This document shows, piece by piece, positions 1 to 10,455 of a DNA stretch of 64,000 nucleotides. Under the pieces are notes generated by a model that worked only from the letters and a program-made list of their open reading frames with translations, had not been told where the DNA came from and made no database searches. Position numbers and translations under genes: made by a program. Numbering within the stretch: position 1 is the stretch's first letter; every line of letters starts with the position of its first letter. The stretch comes from Micromonospora lutea (GTDB lineage Bacteria > Actinomycetota > Actinomycetes > Mycobacteriales > Micromonosporaceae). Where the stretch lies: positions 1 to 64,000 of the forward strand of contig NZ_BOPB01000012.1 of the NCBI RefSeq assembly GCF_016863535.1, in the 5' to 3' direction.

Positions 1-34
1 CGGCGTTCAGGTCCGGCTCGGGCACAGCCGGTAC

Positions 35-64
35 GGGCGGGCTCGGTACACACCGAGCCCGCCC
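35..64 (+). terminator. Hairpin terminator of an upstream gene
   Basis: A 13-bp perfect stem (arms 35-47 and 52-64) encloses a 4-base loop. It lies just before the ribosome site of the first gene, so it most likely ends a transcript entering from the left of the window. There is no long U run, as is usual for actinobacterial GC-rich terminators. Confidence 0.65.
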
Positions 65-98
65 ATCCCTCACCCACCACCACCAGGAGGTACCCACA

Positions 99-1502
99 GT
101 GCGAGTACACGCACACCACCCCCCGCCCTCGGAGGAAGCCCATGCCGACCGAGTGCCCGCCAGCGTTCGAGGGCGTCTGTTCAAGCTCGCCACGGCCGGG
201 ATCGCAGCCGCCGTCGGTCTGTTCACCATGACCGTGGCGACCAGCTCGGCGTCGGCCGCCGACAACCCGTACCAGCGGGGGCCGGACCCGACCCGGACCA
301 GCGTCACGGCCGTCAACGGCCCGTTCGCCAACACGTCGGTCAGCGTCCCGACCGGGCAGGGCTTCAACGGCGGCAGGATCTACTACCCGACCGACACCAG
401 CCAGGGCACCTTCGGGGCCGTCGCGATCTCGCCGGGTTACACCGCGTTGTTCTCCGCCGAGCTGGCCTGGATGGGGCCGTGGCTGGCGTCGCACGGCTTC
501 GTCGTGATCGGCATCGAGACCAACAGCACCAACGACTTCGACACGGCGCGCGGCACTCAGTTGCTCGCCGCGTTGGACTACCTGACGCAGCGGAGCTCGG
601 TACGTGACCGCGTCGACCCGAACCGACTGGCCGTTTCCGGTCACTCCATGGGCGGCGGTGGGGCGCTGAGCGCAGCCGCGCGACGTTCGTCGCTGAAGGC
701 AGTGGTCGGCATCACGCCGTACTCGCCGTCGTCGAACCTGGCCAACGTCCGGGTGCCCACGATGGTCGTCTCCGGGCAGGCGGACACGGTTGTCACCCCG
801 TCCTACGCCCTCAACCTGTACAACAGCCTTCCGAGCACGACGGAGAGCGTCTACCTGGAGGTCGCCGGCGGGGATCATGGGTTCATGGTCGGCCGGTCGA
901 ACCCGGTGCTGGTCCGGACCATGCTGCCGTTCCTGAAGATGTTCGTCGACAACGACACCCGGTACAGCCAGTTCCTCTGCCCGCTGATGGACAACAGCGG
1001 CGTCGTCACCTACCGCAGCACCTGTCCGTTGCTGCCCACGCCGACGACTCCGCCGCCAACCACCGGCCCGACCACCCCGCCGCCCACCACTCCACCGACG
1101 ACCACCCCGCCGCCCTCCGGGTCGACCGGTCAGATCGTCGGCACCCAGTCCAACCGCTGCATCGACGTCCCCAACTCGTCCCGCAACAACGGCACCCGCG
1201 TCCAGCTCTACGACTGCCACGGGCAAGCCAACCAAACCTGGACCTACGACAGCAGCACCAAACAACTCCGCGTCTACGGCGACATGTGCCTTGACGCCTC
1301 AGGTTCCGGCAACGGCGCCGCCGTCCAGATCTACAGCTGCCACAACCAGACCAACCAACAATGGAACATCAACTCCAACGGCACCATCAGCGGCGTTCAA
1401 TCCAACCGCTGCCTCGACGCCTGGAGTACCAACAACGGCGCGCAGATCCAGCTCTACGACTGCCACGGACAGACCAACCAACAGTTCCGCATCCGGGCAT
1501 GA
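99..1502 (+). CDS. Secreted cutinase/PET-hydrolase-type esterase with C-terminal ricin-type lectin (CBM13)
   Basis: The N-terminal region (residues 25-53) is a signal peptide ending near SASA. The catalytic domain (about 55-310) is an alpha/beta hydrolase of the actinobacterial cutinase/polyester hydrolase family. It shows GHSMGGGG with nucleophile Ser183, Asp229 in QADTV and His260 in GGDHGF, an oxyanion Tyr114 in GYTA, and a terminal FLCP...STCP cysteine pair (294/309). The position that is Trp in Thermobifida cutinases is Tyr208. A Pro/Thr linker (about 312-345) leads to a beta-trefoil lectin with three QxW-like repeats. The GTG start has AGGAGG at 85-90. It probably hydrolyses ester bonds in cutin-like or synthetic polyesters; the actual substrate is unknown. 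Confidence 0.88.
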   Translation: MRVHAHHPPPSEEAHADRVPASVRGRLFKLATAGIAAAVGLFTMTVATSSASAADNPYQRGPDPTRTSVTAVNGPFANTSVSVPTGQGFNGGRIYYPTDTSQGTFGAVAISPGYTALFSAELAWMGPWLASHGFVVIGIETNSTNDFDTARGTQLLAALDYLTQRSSVRDRVDPNRLAVSGHSMGGGGALSAAARRSSLKAVVGITPYSPSSNLANVRVPTMVVSGQADTVVTPSYALNLYNSLPSTTESVYLEVAGGDHGFMVGRSNPVLVRTMLPFLKMFVDNDTRYSQFLCPLMDNSGVVTYRSTCPLLPTPTTPPPTTGPTTPPPTTPPTTTPPPSGSTGQIVGTQSNRCIDVPNSSRNNGTRVQLYDCHGQANQTWTYDSSTKQLRVYGDMCLDASGSGNGAAVQIYSCHNQTNQQWNINSNGTISGVQSNRCLDAWSTNNGAQIQLYDCHGQTNQQFRIRA

Positions 1503-1571
1503 GCTGACCGACCCGACGCACTTCCTGGTCGGGTACGCGCAGGGCTGCACCTCAACAGAGCGGTTCGAAAC

Positions 1572-1602
1572 GGGCGGGCTCGGCATCATGCCGGGCCCGC
1601 CC
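1572..1602 (+). terminator. Terminator after the cutinase-type gene
   Basis: A near-perfect palindrome has arms 1572-1586 and 1588-1602 with one mismatched pair, followed by a T-rich stretch. It sits 70 bases after the stop codon and separates the two lectin-bearing esterase genes, so they are probably separate transcription units. Confidence 0.7.
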
Positions 1603-1747
1603 TGCTTGTCCAGACCTCCGTACGGACACCGGCACGCCTGCCGGTCGCGGACCGCCGAGCCGTCCACGCGATGCCCCGACCGCCGTAGGACGGCGCCCTC
1701 AGCGTCCCACCTGTCGGACCCACGGCGTCGAAACATTAGGTGCTTCA

Positions 1748-3203
<1,456 letters not shown>

Positions 3204-3231
3204 TGATCTGATTGATGCAACGCACTGAAAA

Positions 3232-3263
3232 GAGCGGGCCCGGCGGTGACGCCGGGCCCGCTC
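3232..3263 (+). terminator. Perfect 14-bp hairpin terminator
   Basis: Arms 3232-3245 and 3250-3263 pair without mismatch around a GTGA loop. The hairpin sits between the convergent esterase and transporter genes, so it can serve both. Confidence 0.75.
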
Positions 3264-3294
3264 GAACCACGGCACGAGCTACCGGCATACGGTG

Positions 3295-4188
3295 TCAACC
3301 CACGCCACGAACATTCGTGGTCCCGGCACCGCTGCGCGCGGTCGCCTTGGTCCCACGTTTACGCAGCATCCCCGCGAGGGGGAAGAGCAGCGCGAAGCTG
3401 GCCAACGACGTCACGATCACCATGACCAGTGTGCCGTTGTCGTCGAAGCCCTGGGTTGCCATCACCGTGGCCGCCGAGATGTTGCGTTGCGCGGTACCGA
3501 GCCCGAGCACCTCGCGGGCATCGCGGTCCCTGCCACCGAGCAGGTAGCCGATCACGAAGGCTCCGACGATCATCAGTAGCGGTGGGACGATCGCGCCGTC
3601 GGTGAACAGGTCGATGATCGTCGGAATGTTGGCCAGCGTGGTGGCGACGACGAGTACCACCAGGGTGACGGTGGAGACGCGGCGCGCGACGGGACCCCAC
3701 TGCCGGGCCCGGCCTGGCCAGCGGCTGTTGACCAGCAGGGCGCCGGCCAACGGAAGAAGCATGCTCAGCAACAGTGGTACGGCGAGCGCGCCGAAAGAGA
3801 CCTCAGCCTCGGGTAGCACCCTAGGCACGACAACCGGTGCGTACAGCACGGTGACGGGCAGCAGCAGCACCAGCAACGTCGCGCTGAGCGGGACTTCGGA
3901 CTGGGCCACCGCGGTCAGCTTGACCAGGAATGGTGCGCCGGCCGCCAGTGCGACCAGGAGCAGCCCGGCCGCCAGGGGTCGGTCGATCGGCCAGAGCCGG
4001 AGAATGCCGAGTACGAGGAGGGGGACCAGCACGAAGTTGGCCAGCAACGCCCGCAGCAACGCCCACACGTCGCGCAGCGGAAGGAGAATCTGCCTGGCCG
4101 AGTAGGTGAACCCGACCGAGAGCATCGAGGTCACGGCGAACACCAGGACCGCGAGATCCGCCACCTGGGCAAGTAGGTCCGACAGCAT
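3295..4188 (-). CDS. Bile acid:sodium symporter (BASS) family transporter
   Basis: This hydrophobic protein of about 297 residues has roughly nine membrane segments and the family-typical GLGTAQRNIS stretch near residue 233, a position that contributes to sodium/substrate binding in BASS proteins. The ATG at 4188 is preferred because AGGTGAGG precedes it; an in-frame GTG at 4194 lies inside that ribosome site. The gene begins 20 bases after the sulfatase stop and is probably cotranscribed with it. BASS proteins import organic anions, including steroid conjugates, with sodium. With a cytoplasmic sulfatase next to it, uptake of a sulfated organic substrate is a reasonable inference. Confidence 0.75.
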   Translation of the reverse strand: MLSDLLAQVADLAVLVFAVTSMLSVGFTYSARQILLPLRDVWALLRALLANFVLVPLLVLGILRLWPIDRPLAAGLLLVALAAGAPFLVKLTAVAQSEVPLSATLLVLLLPVTVLYAPVVVPRVLPEAEVSFGALAVPLLLSMLLPLAGALLVNSRWPGRARQWGPVARRVSTVTLVVLVVATTLANIPTIIDLFTDGAIVPPLLMIVGAFVIGYLLGGRDRDAREVLGLGTAQRNISAATVMATQGFDDNGTLVMVIVTSLASFALLFPLAGMLRKRGTKATARSGAGTTNVRGVG

Positions 4189-4207
4189 TGTCACCTCACC
4201 TGCGACC

Positions 4208-5626
4208 TCAGTCTGGCTCGCTGGCGGCGGGCTTCGCCTCCGAGGACCGGGGCACGCCCGGATGACTCGGCGGATAGGGCAACAGTTCGGCGTCGATCCG
4301 CTCCCAGGTGACGCGCAGCTCGTCCAGCCTCTCGGGATGGTGGTTCGCGATATCCGCCTGCTCCCGGCCGTCGACCGTCAGGTCGTACATCAGGTGGAAG
4401 GGCCCTTCGCGGCGCGGCCAGTTGCCCAGCACCGACCGCTCGCGGCGGTCGTACAGGTACTTGTACCCGCCGCTGCGCAGCGCTCCCTGGTTCGAGGTAC
4501 GCCAGAACAGCACATGCTCGGGAAAATCGGCCCCATCGACGAGCCATGGCAACAGGCTCACCCCGTCCAGCGGGTGTCCGTCGTCGGGTGCGGTCCCACC
4601 GGCTTCGATCAGCGTGGCGGTCAGGTCCAGGGTGTCGATCGGGTGGTCGGTGACCTGACCGCCGGCCACAGCGGCAGGCCACCGCAGGATCAGCGGCACC
4701 CGGATGCCACCTTCGGCCAGGTCGCCCTTCTCACCCACGAGCGGCCAGTTGTTCGACCATCGCTCGCCGCCGTTGTCGGAGGTGAAGACGACGATGGTGT
4801 TGTCCGCCCGCCCCGAGTCGGCCAGCGCGTTCAGCACCTTGCCGATGGCGGAGTCCATCTCCTCGACGAGCTCACCGTACTTCGCCAGTGAACCTCCGTC
4901 GGCATGGATCAACGGGGTGGGCACCGACTGCTGGCTGAACCTGCGCCGGATTTCCTCACCGACCTGGCGGTCACCCGGCCCTTCCCAGGGCCAGTGTGGC
5001 GCGGTGTAGTTGAGCTGCACGTAAAACGGGCGGTCTCGGTCAGCGGCAACGAACTCGGCCGCGCGGTCGGAGATCAGCGTCGTGTAGTACCCGACTTCCT
5101 CCACCGAGGTCTCCCCTTCGTACAGGTCGGCCTCGCCGTTCGTGTTGATGTGCTCGAAGTAGTCGATCGCCCCGTCGAAGTTGCCGTAGAAGGTCTGAAA
5201 GCCGATCCGCAGCGGGCTGTACCAGGGCAGCCACCCGCAGTGCCACTTGCCGAACATGGCCGTCTCGTAGCCGGCGGCCAGCAGCAACGACGACAGGGTC
5301 GGATGGTCGGCCGGAATCCCGTTGCCCTCGGTGTGCGTGGTGAGCGGTTCCTCCAGTCCTGCCGGCAGCCGGGAGGGGTAACGCCCGGTGTACAGCCCGA
5401 TGCGGGTCGACGAGCACCACGGGGAGCACGCGTAGCCGTGGCGGAACAACATGCCCGCCTCGGCGAGTCGATCGAGACTGGGGGTACGGATCGTCGACGA
5501 GCCGTAGCAGCCAAGATCCGCCCAGCCCAGGTCGTCGGCCAGGATGAAAAGAATGTTGGGTGGCTCGGCCGGTCGCCCCTTGCTCGATCGCCCCGCTCCG
5601 ACCGCTGCCGTTCCTGCAGTCGCCAT
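4208..5626 (-). CDS. Sulfatase (arylsulfatase family), cytoplasmic, variant active-site motif
   Basis: This 472-residue alkaline-phosphatase-fold sulfatase has metal-binding ADD (31-32), the region YACSPWCSSTR with candidate formylglycine Cys71 and Arg75, GKWH near residue 123, and FTSDNGGE for the second metal aspartate. The usual C-x-P-x-R signature reads C-S-S-T-R, so the proline that normally guides formylglycine formation is absent. From memory, some S1 sulfatases have Ala here. There is no signal peptide, so it acts in the cytoplasm, which fits the downstream BASS transporter. It probably cleaves a sulfate ester; the substrate is unknown. Confidence 0.82.
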   Translation of the reverse strand: MATAGTAAVGAGRSSKGRPAEPPNILFILADDLGWADLGCYGSSTIRTPSLDRLAEAGMLFRHGYACSPWCSSTRIGLYTGRYPSRLPAGLEEPLTTHTEGNGIPADHPTLSSLLLAAGYETAMFGKWHCGWLPWYSPLRIGFQTFYGNFDGAIDYFEHINTNGEADLYEGETSVEEVGYYTTLISDRAAEFVAADRDRPFYVQLNYTAPHWPWEGPGDRQVGEEIRRRFSQQSVPTPLIHADGGSLAKYGELVEEMDSAIGKVLNALADSGRADNTIVVFTSDNGGERWSNNWPLVGEKGDLAEGGIRVPLILRWPAAVAGGQVTDHPIDTLDLTATLIEAGGTAPDDGHPLDGVSLLPWLVDGADFPEHVLFWRTSNQGALRSGGYKYLYDRRERSVLGNWPRREGPFHLMYDLTVDGREQADIANHHPERLDELRVTWERIDAELLPYPPSHPGVPRSSEAKPAASEPD

Positions 5627-5709
5627 AACCCCGCATACCTGTTTACCAGGGCGTCAAACGTCGCACCGCACACCACCGGGTGGGAAGGCGTACGCCCGGG
5701 TCGTCGCGC

Positions 5710-6267
5710 CTAACGCATCGCGATCCGCACGACCTGGACGTTGTCGGCGACGGTGACATCGACAACGCGCTCCTCACCAGGACGGGGAATCACACTGATG
5801 CTGCCGTCGCGTTCGAGATAGGCGAGCCGCACCCGCGACAGATCGGGCTCGCTACCGCTACCACGCAGGGCCTCGTCGAGATCCGCCAAGGAAACGTGAC
5901 TCTTTCGCATCCCGGCGCTGCGGACCTGCCCGTCCTCGACCAGCAGGACCGGATTTCCCTTCACGAGCGGACCGAATGATTTGACGTGGTACGAGATCGT
6001 CGCGATCAGCCGATGCATCAGGACAAGCACGAGACCCGCCAGCCAGACCCCGACAAGGTCGAGGCTGTTGGTGATGGCGCGGCTCATGATCGAGCCGAAC
6101 ATGACCGCGACGACGAGATCGAAGGCGGTCGACTTGCCGAACAGCCGCTTGTGCCCGAAGCGGACGATTGCCACCGACACGATGAAGGTCAGAACCGCCC
6201 TCAGCGCCATCTGGCCCGAAGTGAGCTCGTCCGCACCGATCCCAAGCAGTGACCGCAGCAGGCTCAT
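5710..6267 (-). CDS. DUF421 (YetF/YcaP-like) membrane protein
   Basis: There are three N-terminal transmembrane segments (residues about 20-95, with FGHKRLFGKSTAFDLVVAV typical of DUF421), followed by a small soluble domain with VLLVEDGQV and the RKSHVSLADLDEALR helix. The start is placed at the ATG at 6267 because the conserved region begins there; longer in-frame starts add non-family residues. The function of DUF421 proteins is poorly known; in Bacillus relatives are spore or envelope proteins. The gene is not obviously coupled to the sulfatase, 83 bases downstream. Confidence 0.7.
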   Translation of the reverse strand: MSLLRSLLGIGADELTSGQMALRAVLTFIVSVAIVRFGHKRLFGKSTAFDLVVAVMFGSIMSRAITNSLDLVGVWLAGLVLVLMHRLIATISYHVKSFGPLVKGNPVLLVEDGQVRSAGMRKSHVSLADLDEALRGSGSEPDLSRVRLAYLERDGSISVIPRPGEERVVDVTVADNVQVVRIAMR

Positions 6268-6414
6268 CAGCCGACCAGTTCCCACCACACTCACACGAAT
6301 GGACGCGGACAACCAACATCGTACGGGGTATTCCGGACGGAAACGGCCGAACAAGGGCATCCACCGGTCGCAGACCGGACCAGGGCATGAGGCTGTGGTG
6401 CGGCAGGTCGCCGG

Positions 6415-7023
6415 CTAGTGACCCACCGGCTCGGGTCGGCGAGTCATCCCCTGCCTCTTCACATGCTCGATCAGCGCCACGAGGACCTCCTTGGACGACT
6501 GCCGCTGCCGCGCGTCACACAACATCACCGGCACGTCCGGGTCGAGGTCCAAGGCCAGTCGCACTTCGTCGAGGCTGTACTGGCGGGCATTTTCGAAGCA
6601 GTTGACTGCCACGATGAACGGCAACTTGGCGCGTTCGAAATAGTCGACGGAGGGGAAGCAGTCCGCGAGCCGCCGGGTGTCTGCCAAGACCACGGCACCC
6701 AGGGCACCGATAGTGAGTTCGTCCCAGACGAACCAGAAGCGGTCCTGGCCCGGGGTGCCGAACAGGTAGAGGACGAGTTCCTCGCTGATGGTGATCCGGC
6801 CGAAGTCCATCGCCACGGTCGTTGTCGACTTCGCCTCGACGCCGGAGATGTCATCGACACCCACGCCCTGCTCGGAGAGAACCTCCTCGGTTCGTAGCGG
6901 CTTGGTTTCGCTGACGGATCCCACGAGGGTGGTCTTGCCTACGCCGAAGCCACCCGCGATGAGGATTTTGATGGCGGTGGGGAGGGTCGCCTGACCCGTC
7001 CGCTCAGAGTTGACGTAGTCCAT
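6415..7023 (-). CDS. cvnD: Conservon GTPase (CvnD family)
   Basis: This Ras-like small GTPase of 202 residues has a P-loop GGFGVGKTT, switch II FGTPGQDRFWF (DxxG replaced by GTPGQ, as is usual for this family), a DTRR motif after strand 5 and NCFE in place of NKxD. It is the last gene of the four-gene conservon and overlaps the DUF742 gene by 20 bases, so the two are translationally coupled. Conservon GTPases work with a membrane histidine-kinase-like protein and a roadblock protein in a eukaryote-like signalling complex that influences development or secondary metabolism in Streptomyces. Confidence 0.9.
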   Translation of the reverse strand: MDYVNSERTGQATLPTAIKILIAGGFGVGKTTLVGSVSETKPLRTEEVLSEQGVGVDDISGVEAKSTTTVAMDFGRITISEELVLYLFGTPGQDRFWFVWDELTIGALGAVVLADTRRLADCFPSVDYFERAKLPFIVAVNCFENARQYSLDEVRLALDLDPDVPVMLCDARQRQSSKEVLVALIEHVKRQGMTRRPEPVGH

Positions 7024-7381
7024 TGATGAGCGCCTCGAATACGCTGTCGTCGGGAAGGGTGGCGGCTTGGCGAGGTTCGTTGACCTGAACGAATCCCTGA
7101 GCGATCAGTCCGTCTAGCAGCACTCGGATGGTGCCAAGGGGAAGGCTGAGGTGTGCGGCCACTTCTGCGAGTGCAAGCGGTCGTTGGCAGAGATGAATAA
7201 TCTTCGCCTGTTCTGGTGCTATCCCCACCTCGGACGGTGGGGCCGATCGGGTCGATAGGACAATAGCGACCACGTTGAAGCTGTTGGCTGGTTTCGCCCG
7301 CCCGCCGGTAACGGCGTACGGCCGGACCACTGGCCCGGCTGCGTCATCTAACCAAACCGGTTCTTCGTCGGGCATCGTCAT
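7004..7381 (-). CDS. cvnC: DUF742 protein of the conservon (CvnC)
   Basis: This 125-residue protein has the DUF742 pattern: VRPYAVTGGR near the N-terminus, then a winged-helix-like region (LSLPLGTIRVLLDGLIAQGFV) and the C-terminal FEALINGLRQL helix. It starts 9 bases after the cvnB stop and overlaps cvnD. In other actinomycetes CvnC bridges the roadblock protein and the GTPase. Confidence 0.9.
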   Translation of the reverse strand: MTMPDEEPVWLDDAAGPVVRPYAVTGGRAKPANSFNVVAIVLSTRSAPPSEVGIAPEQAKIIHLCQRPLALAEVAAHLSLPLGTIRVLLDGLIAQGFVQVNEPRQAATLPDDSVFEALINGLRQL

Positions 7382-7389
7382 GGCGGCCC

Positions 7390-7821
7390 CTAGTTGTTGG
7401 TGTGCTGGCTCGGCCGGGTCGGGGAGGCGAGGAACTTGCCAGCTCGGGCAACGACCATCGCCATCTCGTATGCGACAAGTCCGACGTCGGTGTCTTCAGC
7501 CGCGAGGACGGCCAGGCACGCGTTGCTTCCGGCCGCAGTGACGAACAGGAAAGACGACTTCATCTCGATGATGGTTTGTTGGACGGGCCCGCCACCGAAC
7601 CGTTTGCTGGCGCCCTTCGCGAGGCTCTGGATGCCCGATGCCATCGCGGCCAGATGTTCCGCGTCGTCGCGGCTGAGCTGAGCGGAGGAGGCCATGAGCA
7701 GGCCGTCAGCGGAGAGCACAATGGCATGCTCAGCCTGTTTAACACGCCCGACCAGGTCGTCGAGCAGCCAGGCCAGGTCGGCCGCGGAATTCTGCTGCAC
7801 TTGCCCGTTCCTCTTTCTCAC
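7390..7821 (-). CDS. cvnB: Roadblock/LC7 protein of the conservon (CvnB)
   Basis: This roadblock/LC7-fold protein of about 140 residues has DLAWLLDDLVGRV, AIVLSADGLLMASS, a GIQSLAKG helix and a FLFVTAAGSNACLAVLA strand pair. The GTG at 7821 overlaps the kinase stop (GTGA); a second in-frame GTG at 7800 has AGAGGAA upstream and may be the true start. Proteins of this family regulate Ras-like GTPases, here the conservon GTPase. Confidence 0.88.
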   Translation of the reverse strand: MRKRNGQVQQNSAADLAWLLDDLVGRVKQAEHAIVLSADGLLMASSAQLSRDDAEHLAAMASGIQSLAKGASKRFGGGPVQQTIIEMKSSFLFVTAAGSNACLAVLAAEDTDVGLVAYEMAMVVARAGKFLASPTRPSQHTNN

Positions 7822-10220
7822 CGGTCGGTTTCGGCCGCAGACGTTTCGTCGGCAGCGTCAAATTGCCCTTCATCGTCGGCGTTGACGAGACGTGCGGCGT
7901 CATCACGCCCACGGCGGGTGCCGGACTGGTAGGAGGCCATCATCCGGCGAATATCGTCTGGAGATCGCACCGCCTCGTCGTCATCCGGCGGTTGTGTGTG
8001 GCCTGGCGACGGGTCACGCAGTTGTCGAGCGATGTTGGCCTGGCGGACTCGCATGGGCAGCCCGTGCTCAGTGTGCTCAACGCGCTCAGCCGAAGGCCCG
8101 GACCGCTGCCTCACGCCGGGCGCGCTCGTGGCCTGCCCCTCAGTGGCGGTGGCGCCAGCGTCAGCGGCGGCACGCAGTGGGCGTACTGCTGGCAGTTCCA
8201 CCGTTTCGCCGTGCACAGGTGCGGCCTCGGCGACGGCGACAGTGGCCTGTCGCACGGGGGACACGCGCTGGGCATCGCCGGGTACCACAGTCTCCGTGGG
8301 CCTGCCCGCAGTCGGTGCGGGCGCGGCGCCGATCGGCTCTGCGGTGGTGACCAGATCCTTGGGAATGAGCACGACCGCCGTCGTTCCGCCGTACGGTGAC
8401 GGCTTCAGTCGCACCGCGATGTGATGTTTGGCGGCCAGACGACTGACGACGAACAGTCCAAGTTTCTTGGCATCGGCGAGGTTGAACTCGACGGCCGTGG
8501 CAAGACCCAGGTTCGCGGCTTCGAGGTCTTCCTCGGCCATGCCGAGACCTCGGTCCTCGATTTCGATGGCAAAACCATTGGCGACGAGTTGCCCACGCAC
8601 CTCGACAGGGGTGCTCTTCGGCGAGAAGGTGAGAGCGTTCTCGATCAGTTCGGCGAGCAGGTGAATGATGTCACCGGCGGCCCGGCCAGCGAGCGCGACC
8701 GACCCGAATGGCATCACCTTCACGCGGGTGTAGTCCTCCACCTCCTGCACCGCAGCGCGGGCCACGTCGACCATGGGCACGTTGCGACGCCAACCACGGC
8801 CGGGCGTCGCGCCCGAGAGAACGATGAGGTTCTCGGCGTTGCGTCGCATACGGGTGGCGAGGTGGTCGACCCGGAAGAGGTCTTCGAGCTCGTCGGCATC
8901 CTCCTGCCGGCGCTCCATCTCATCGAGAAGGGTCACCTGACGGTGGACGAGTGCCTGGGTCCGGCGGGCCAGGTTCAGGAAGACGTCACGCACGTTGCGG
9001 CGTAGCTCCGCCTGCTCGACGGCGGTACGGACAGCCGTCTCCTGAACGGCGTTGAAGGCTTGACCGACCTGCCCGATCTCGTCGGAACCGAAGTCGAGAG
9101 GCGGTGCCTCGGCGGCGACGTCCACCTTTTCGCCGCGCTGAAGGCGTTCGACCACTGAGGGAAGCCGCTCGTCCGCGAGTTGGTGGGCCGCGTCACGCAG
9201 CCGCTGTAGTTGGGCCACGAGAGCACGCGCGGTGGTGATCGAGACGACGATCGACGCGATGACCGCGAGCAGACCCAGACCGGCGGCCAGTACGAGCCGG
9301 ACGATCACCCCGACCGCCACCGGGACGGCGCGCTCCACCAGACTGTCGCCGCTGCCGAGAACCATTTCCTGCAGATGGGTCAACGCGGCATCGGCGGCTT
9401 CGTCCCACTCCTCGGCGGTGACAGGCGGACGGGCCGATGCCCTGGTGCTGATGATCCGGTCCTCGAGCTGCCGCAGATTCCTGAACGCCTCGCCGTTGAC
9501 GACCTGGTTGAAGGCTTCCTGGTCGGCGTCATTCAGCTTCGTACGACCCGCGACGAAGCGTTGTGCGATGACCAACTCGGTGAACCGGAACTGTTCACCG
9601 GCTGTGATCCGCGTGGCGGCGAGCGCCCCGGCGAGCAGGGCGTCCTCCTGCGAAATGATCTCCCGGAGGCGGTACAGCTCGATCAGGTTCCGGGTGTCCT
9701 GCTGGATCTCGGTGTCGTCGAGCGTACCGACGACGTCGTAGACCGCGAACAGCGACTCGACGAGCTTGCTGTAGGTGCTGATGGTGCTTGCCCGGTCGAC
9801 CGACCGGGTGTCGACGGACTCCCGGACGTCCTGCAATTGATCAAGCTCGGCGATCGCCTCATCGACGCGCTGTTCGGCTTCGCGATCCGCCGCGAGGCGG
9901 GCCAGCCGGCTGCGTGCGCTCGATTTGAAAGCCTTGGCGTTCTTGTCGACCGCCAGCCGGGCGGCATCGAGTGCGCTCCTCCGGTCGGCACCGGAACCAC
10001 CCAGGTAAGCGACGGTGAGGCGTCGCTCGACCTGCAGATCCAGCAGCAGCGGCTCGCTCGGTGAGACGATCTGACTGTCAACCGCTTGTACGCCAAGGAG
10101 GTTCACACCTTCTCGTAAGGTGACCCAGGCAGCGAATGCCCAGAGGGCAACCAGTGAGGCGAGAAGCGCGATGACCTTTGTGCGCAGATTGGCGCTGCGA
10201 GACCGCATTGAACCGTCCAT
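7818..10220 (-). CDS. cvnA: Conservon sensor histidine kinase (CvnA)
   Basis: This membrane sensor of about 800 residues has TM1 at residues 13-32, a large extracytoplasmic helical domain resembling nitrate/nitrite-sensing (NIT) domains, and TM2 near residue 300 followed by a HAMP linker. The DHp-like region carries VDHLATRMRRNAENL, the usual conservon substitute for a canonical H-box. It has an intact HATPase domain (ELIENALTFSP, IEDRGLGM) and a long disordered C-terminal tail. The start is placed at 10220; ATG 10208 is an alternative with GGACGG upstream. A promoter lies at 10286-10315, separate from the terpene/P450 operon. Confidence 0.9.
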   Translation of the reverse strand: MDGSMRSRSANLRTKVIALLASLVALWAFAAWVTLREGVNLLGVQAVDSQIVSPSEPLLLDLQVERRLTVAYLGGSGADRRSALDAARLAVDKNAKAFKSSARSRLARLAADREAEQRVDEAIAELDQLQDVRESVDTRSVDRASTISTYSKLVESLFAVYDVVGTLDDTEIQQDTRNLIELYRLREIISQEDALLAGALAATRITAGEQFRFTELVIAQRFVAGRTKLNDADQEAFNQVVNGEAFRNLRQLEDRIISTRASARPPVTAEEWDEAADAALTHLQEMVLGSGDSLVERAVPVAVGVIVRLVLAAGLGLLAVIASIVVSITTARALVAQLQRLRDAAHQLADERLPSVVERLQRGEKVDVAAEAPPLDFGSDEIGQVGQAFNAVQETAVRTAVEQAELRRNVRDVFLNLARRTQALVHRQVTLLDEMERRQEDADELEDLFRVDHLATRMRRNAENLIVLSGATPGRGWRRNVPMVDVARAAVQEVEDYTRVKVMPFGSVALAGRAAGDIIHLLAELIENALTFSPKSTPVEVRGQLVANGFAIEIEDRGLGMAEEDLEAANLGLATAVEFNLADAKKLGLFVVSRLAAKHHIAVRLKPSPYGGTTAVVLIPKDLVTTAEPIGAAPAPTAGRPTETVVPGDAQRVSPVRQATVAVAEAAPVHGETVELPAVRPLRAAADAGATATEGQATSAPGVRQRSGPSAERVEHTEHGLPMRVRQANIARQLRDPSPGHTQPPDDDEAVRSPDDIRRMMASYQSGTRRGRDDAARLVNADDEGQFDAADETSAAETDR

Positions 10221-10285
10221 GCCGAGCAGAAGAACTTGTCGGCAGAGGCATGCCGACCAAGCCGCCGGTGTAGGCAGACCGACGC

Positions 10286-10315
10286 ACGCTAGCAGTTGTC
10301 TGACTATTGACTCAA
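10286..10315 (-). promoter_or_regulatory. Promoter of the conservon operon
   Basis: On the minus strand TTGAGT (10315-10310), an 18-base spacer and TAGCGT (10291-10286) lie about 60 bases before the kinase start, so the conservon can be transcribed independently of the upstream terpene cyclase gene. Confidence 0.5.
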
Positions 10316-10455
10316 GACCGTGACGGAAAGTCACGTCCACAGAGGATTACGTTTTCCCGAGGGCAGCATCGCCGGCTATCGCCGGCAGACCCTAAAGCAC
10401 GTTCAGACAGGGAGGTCAGCACCTTTCGCCGTACTGGCGAGGCTCACCAGCGATG

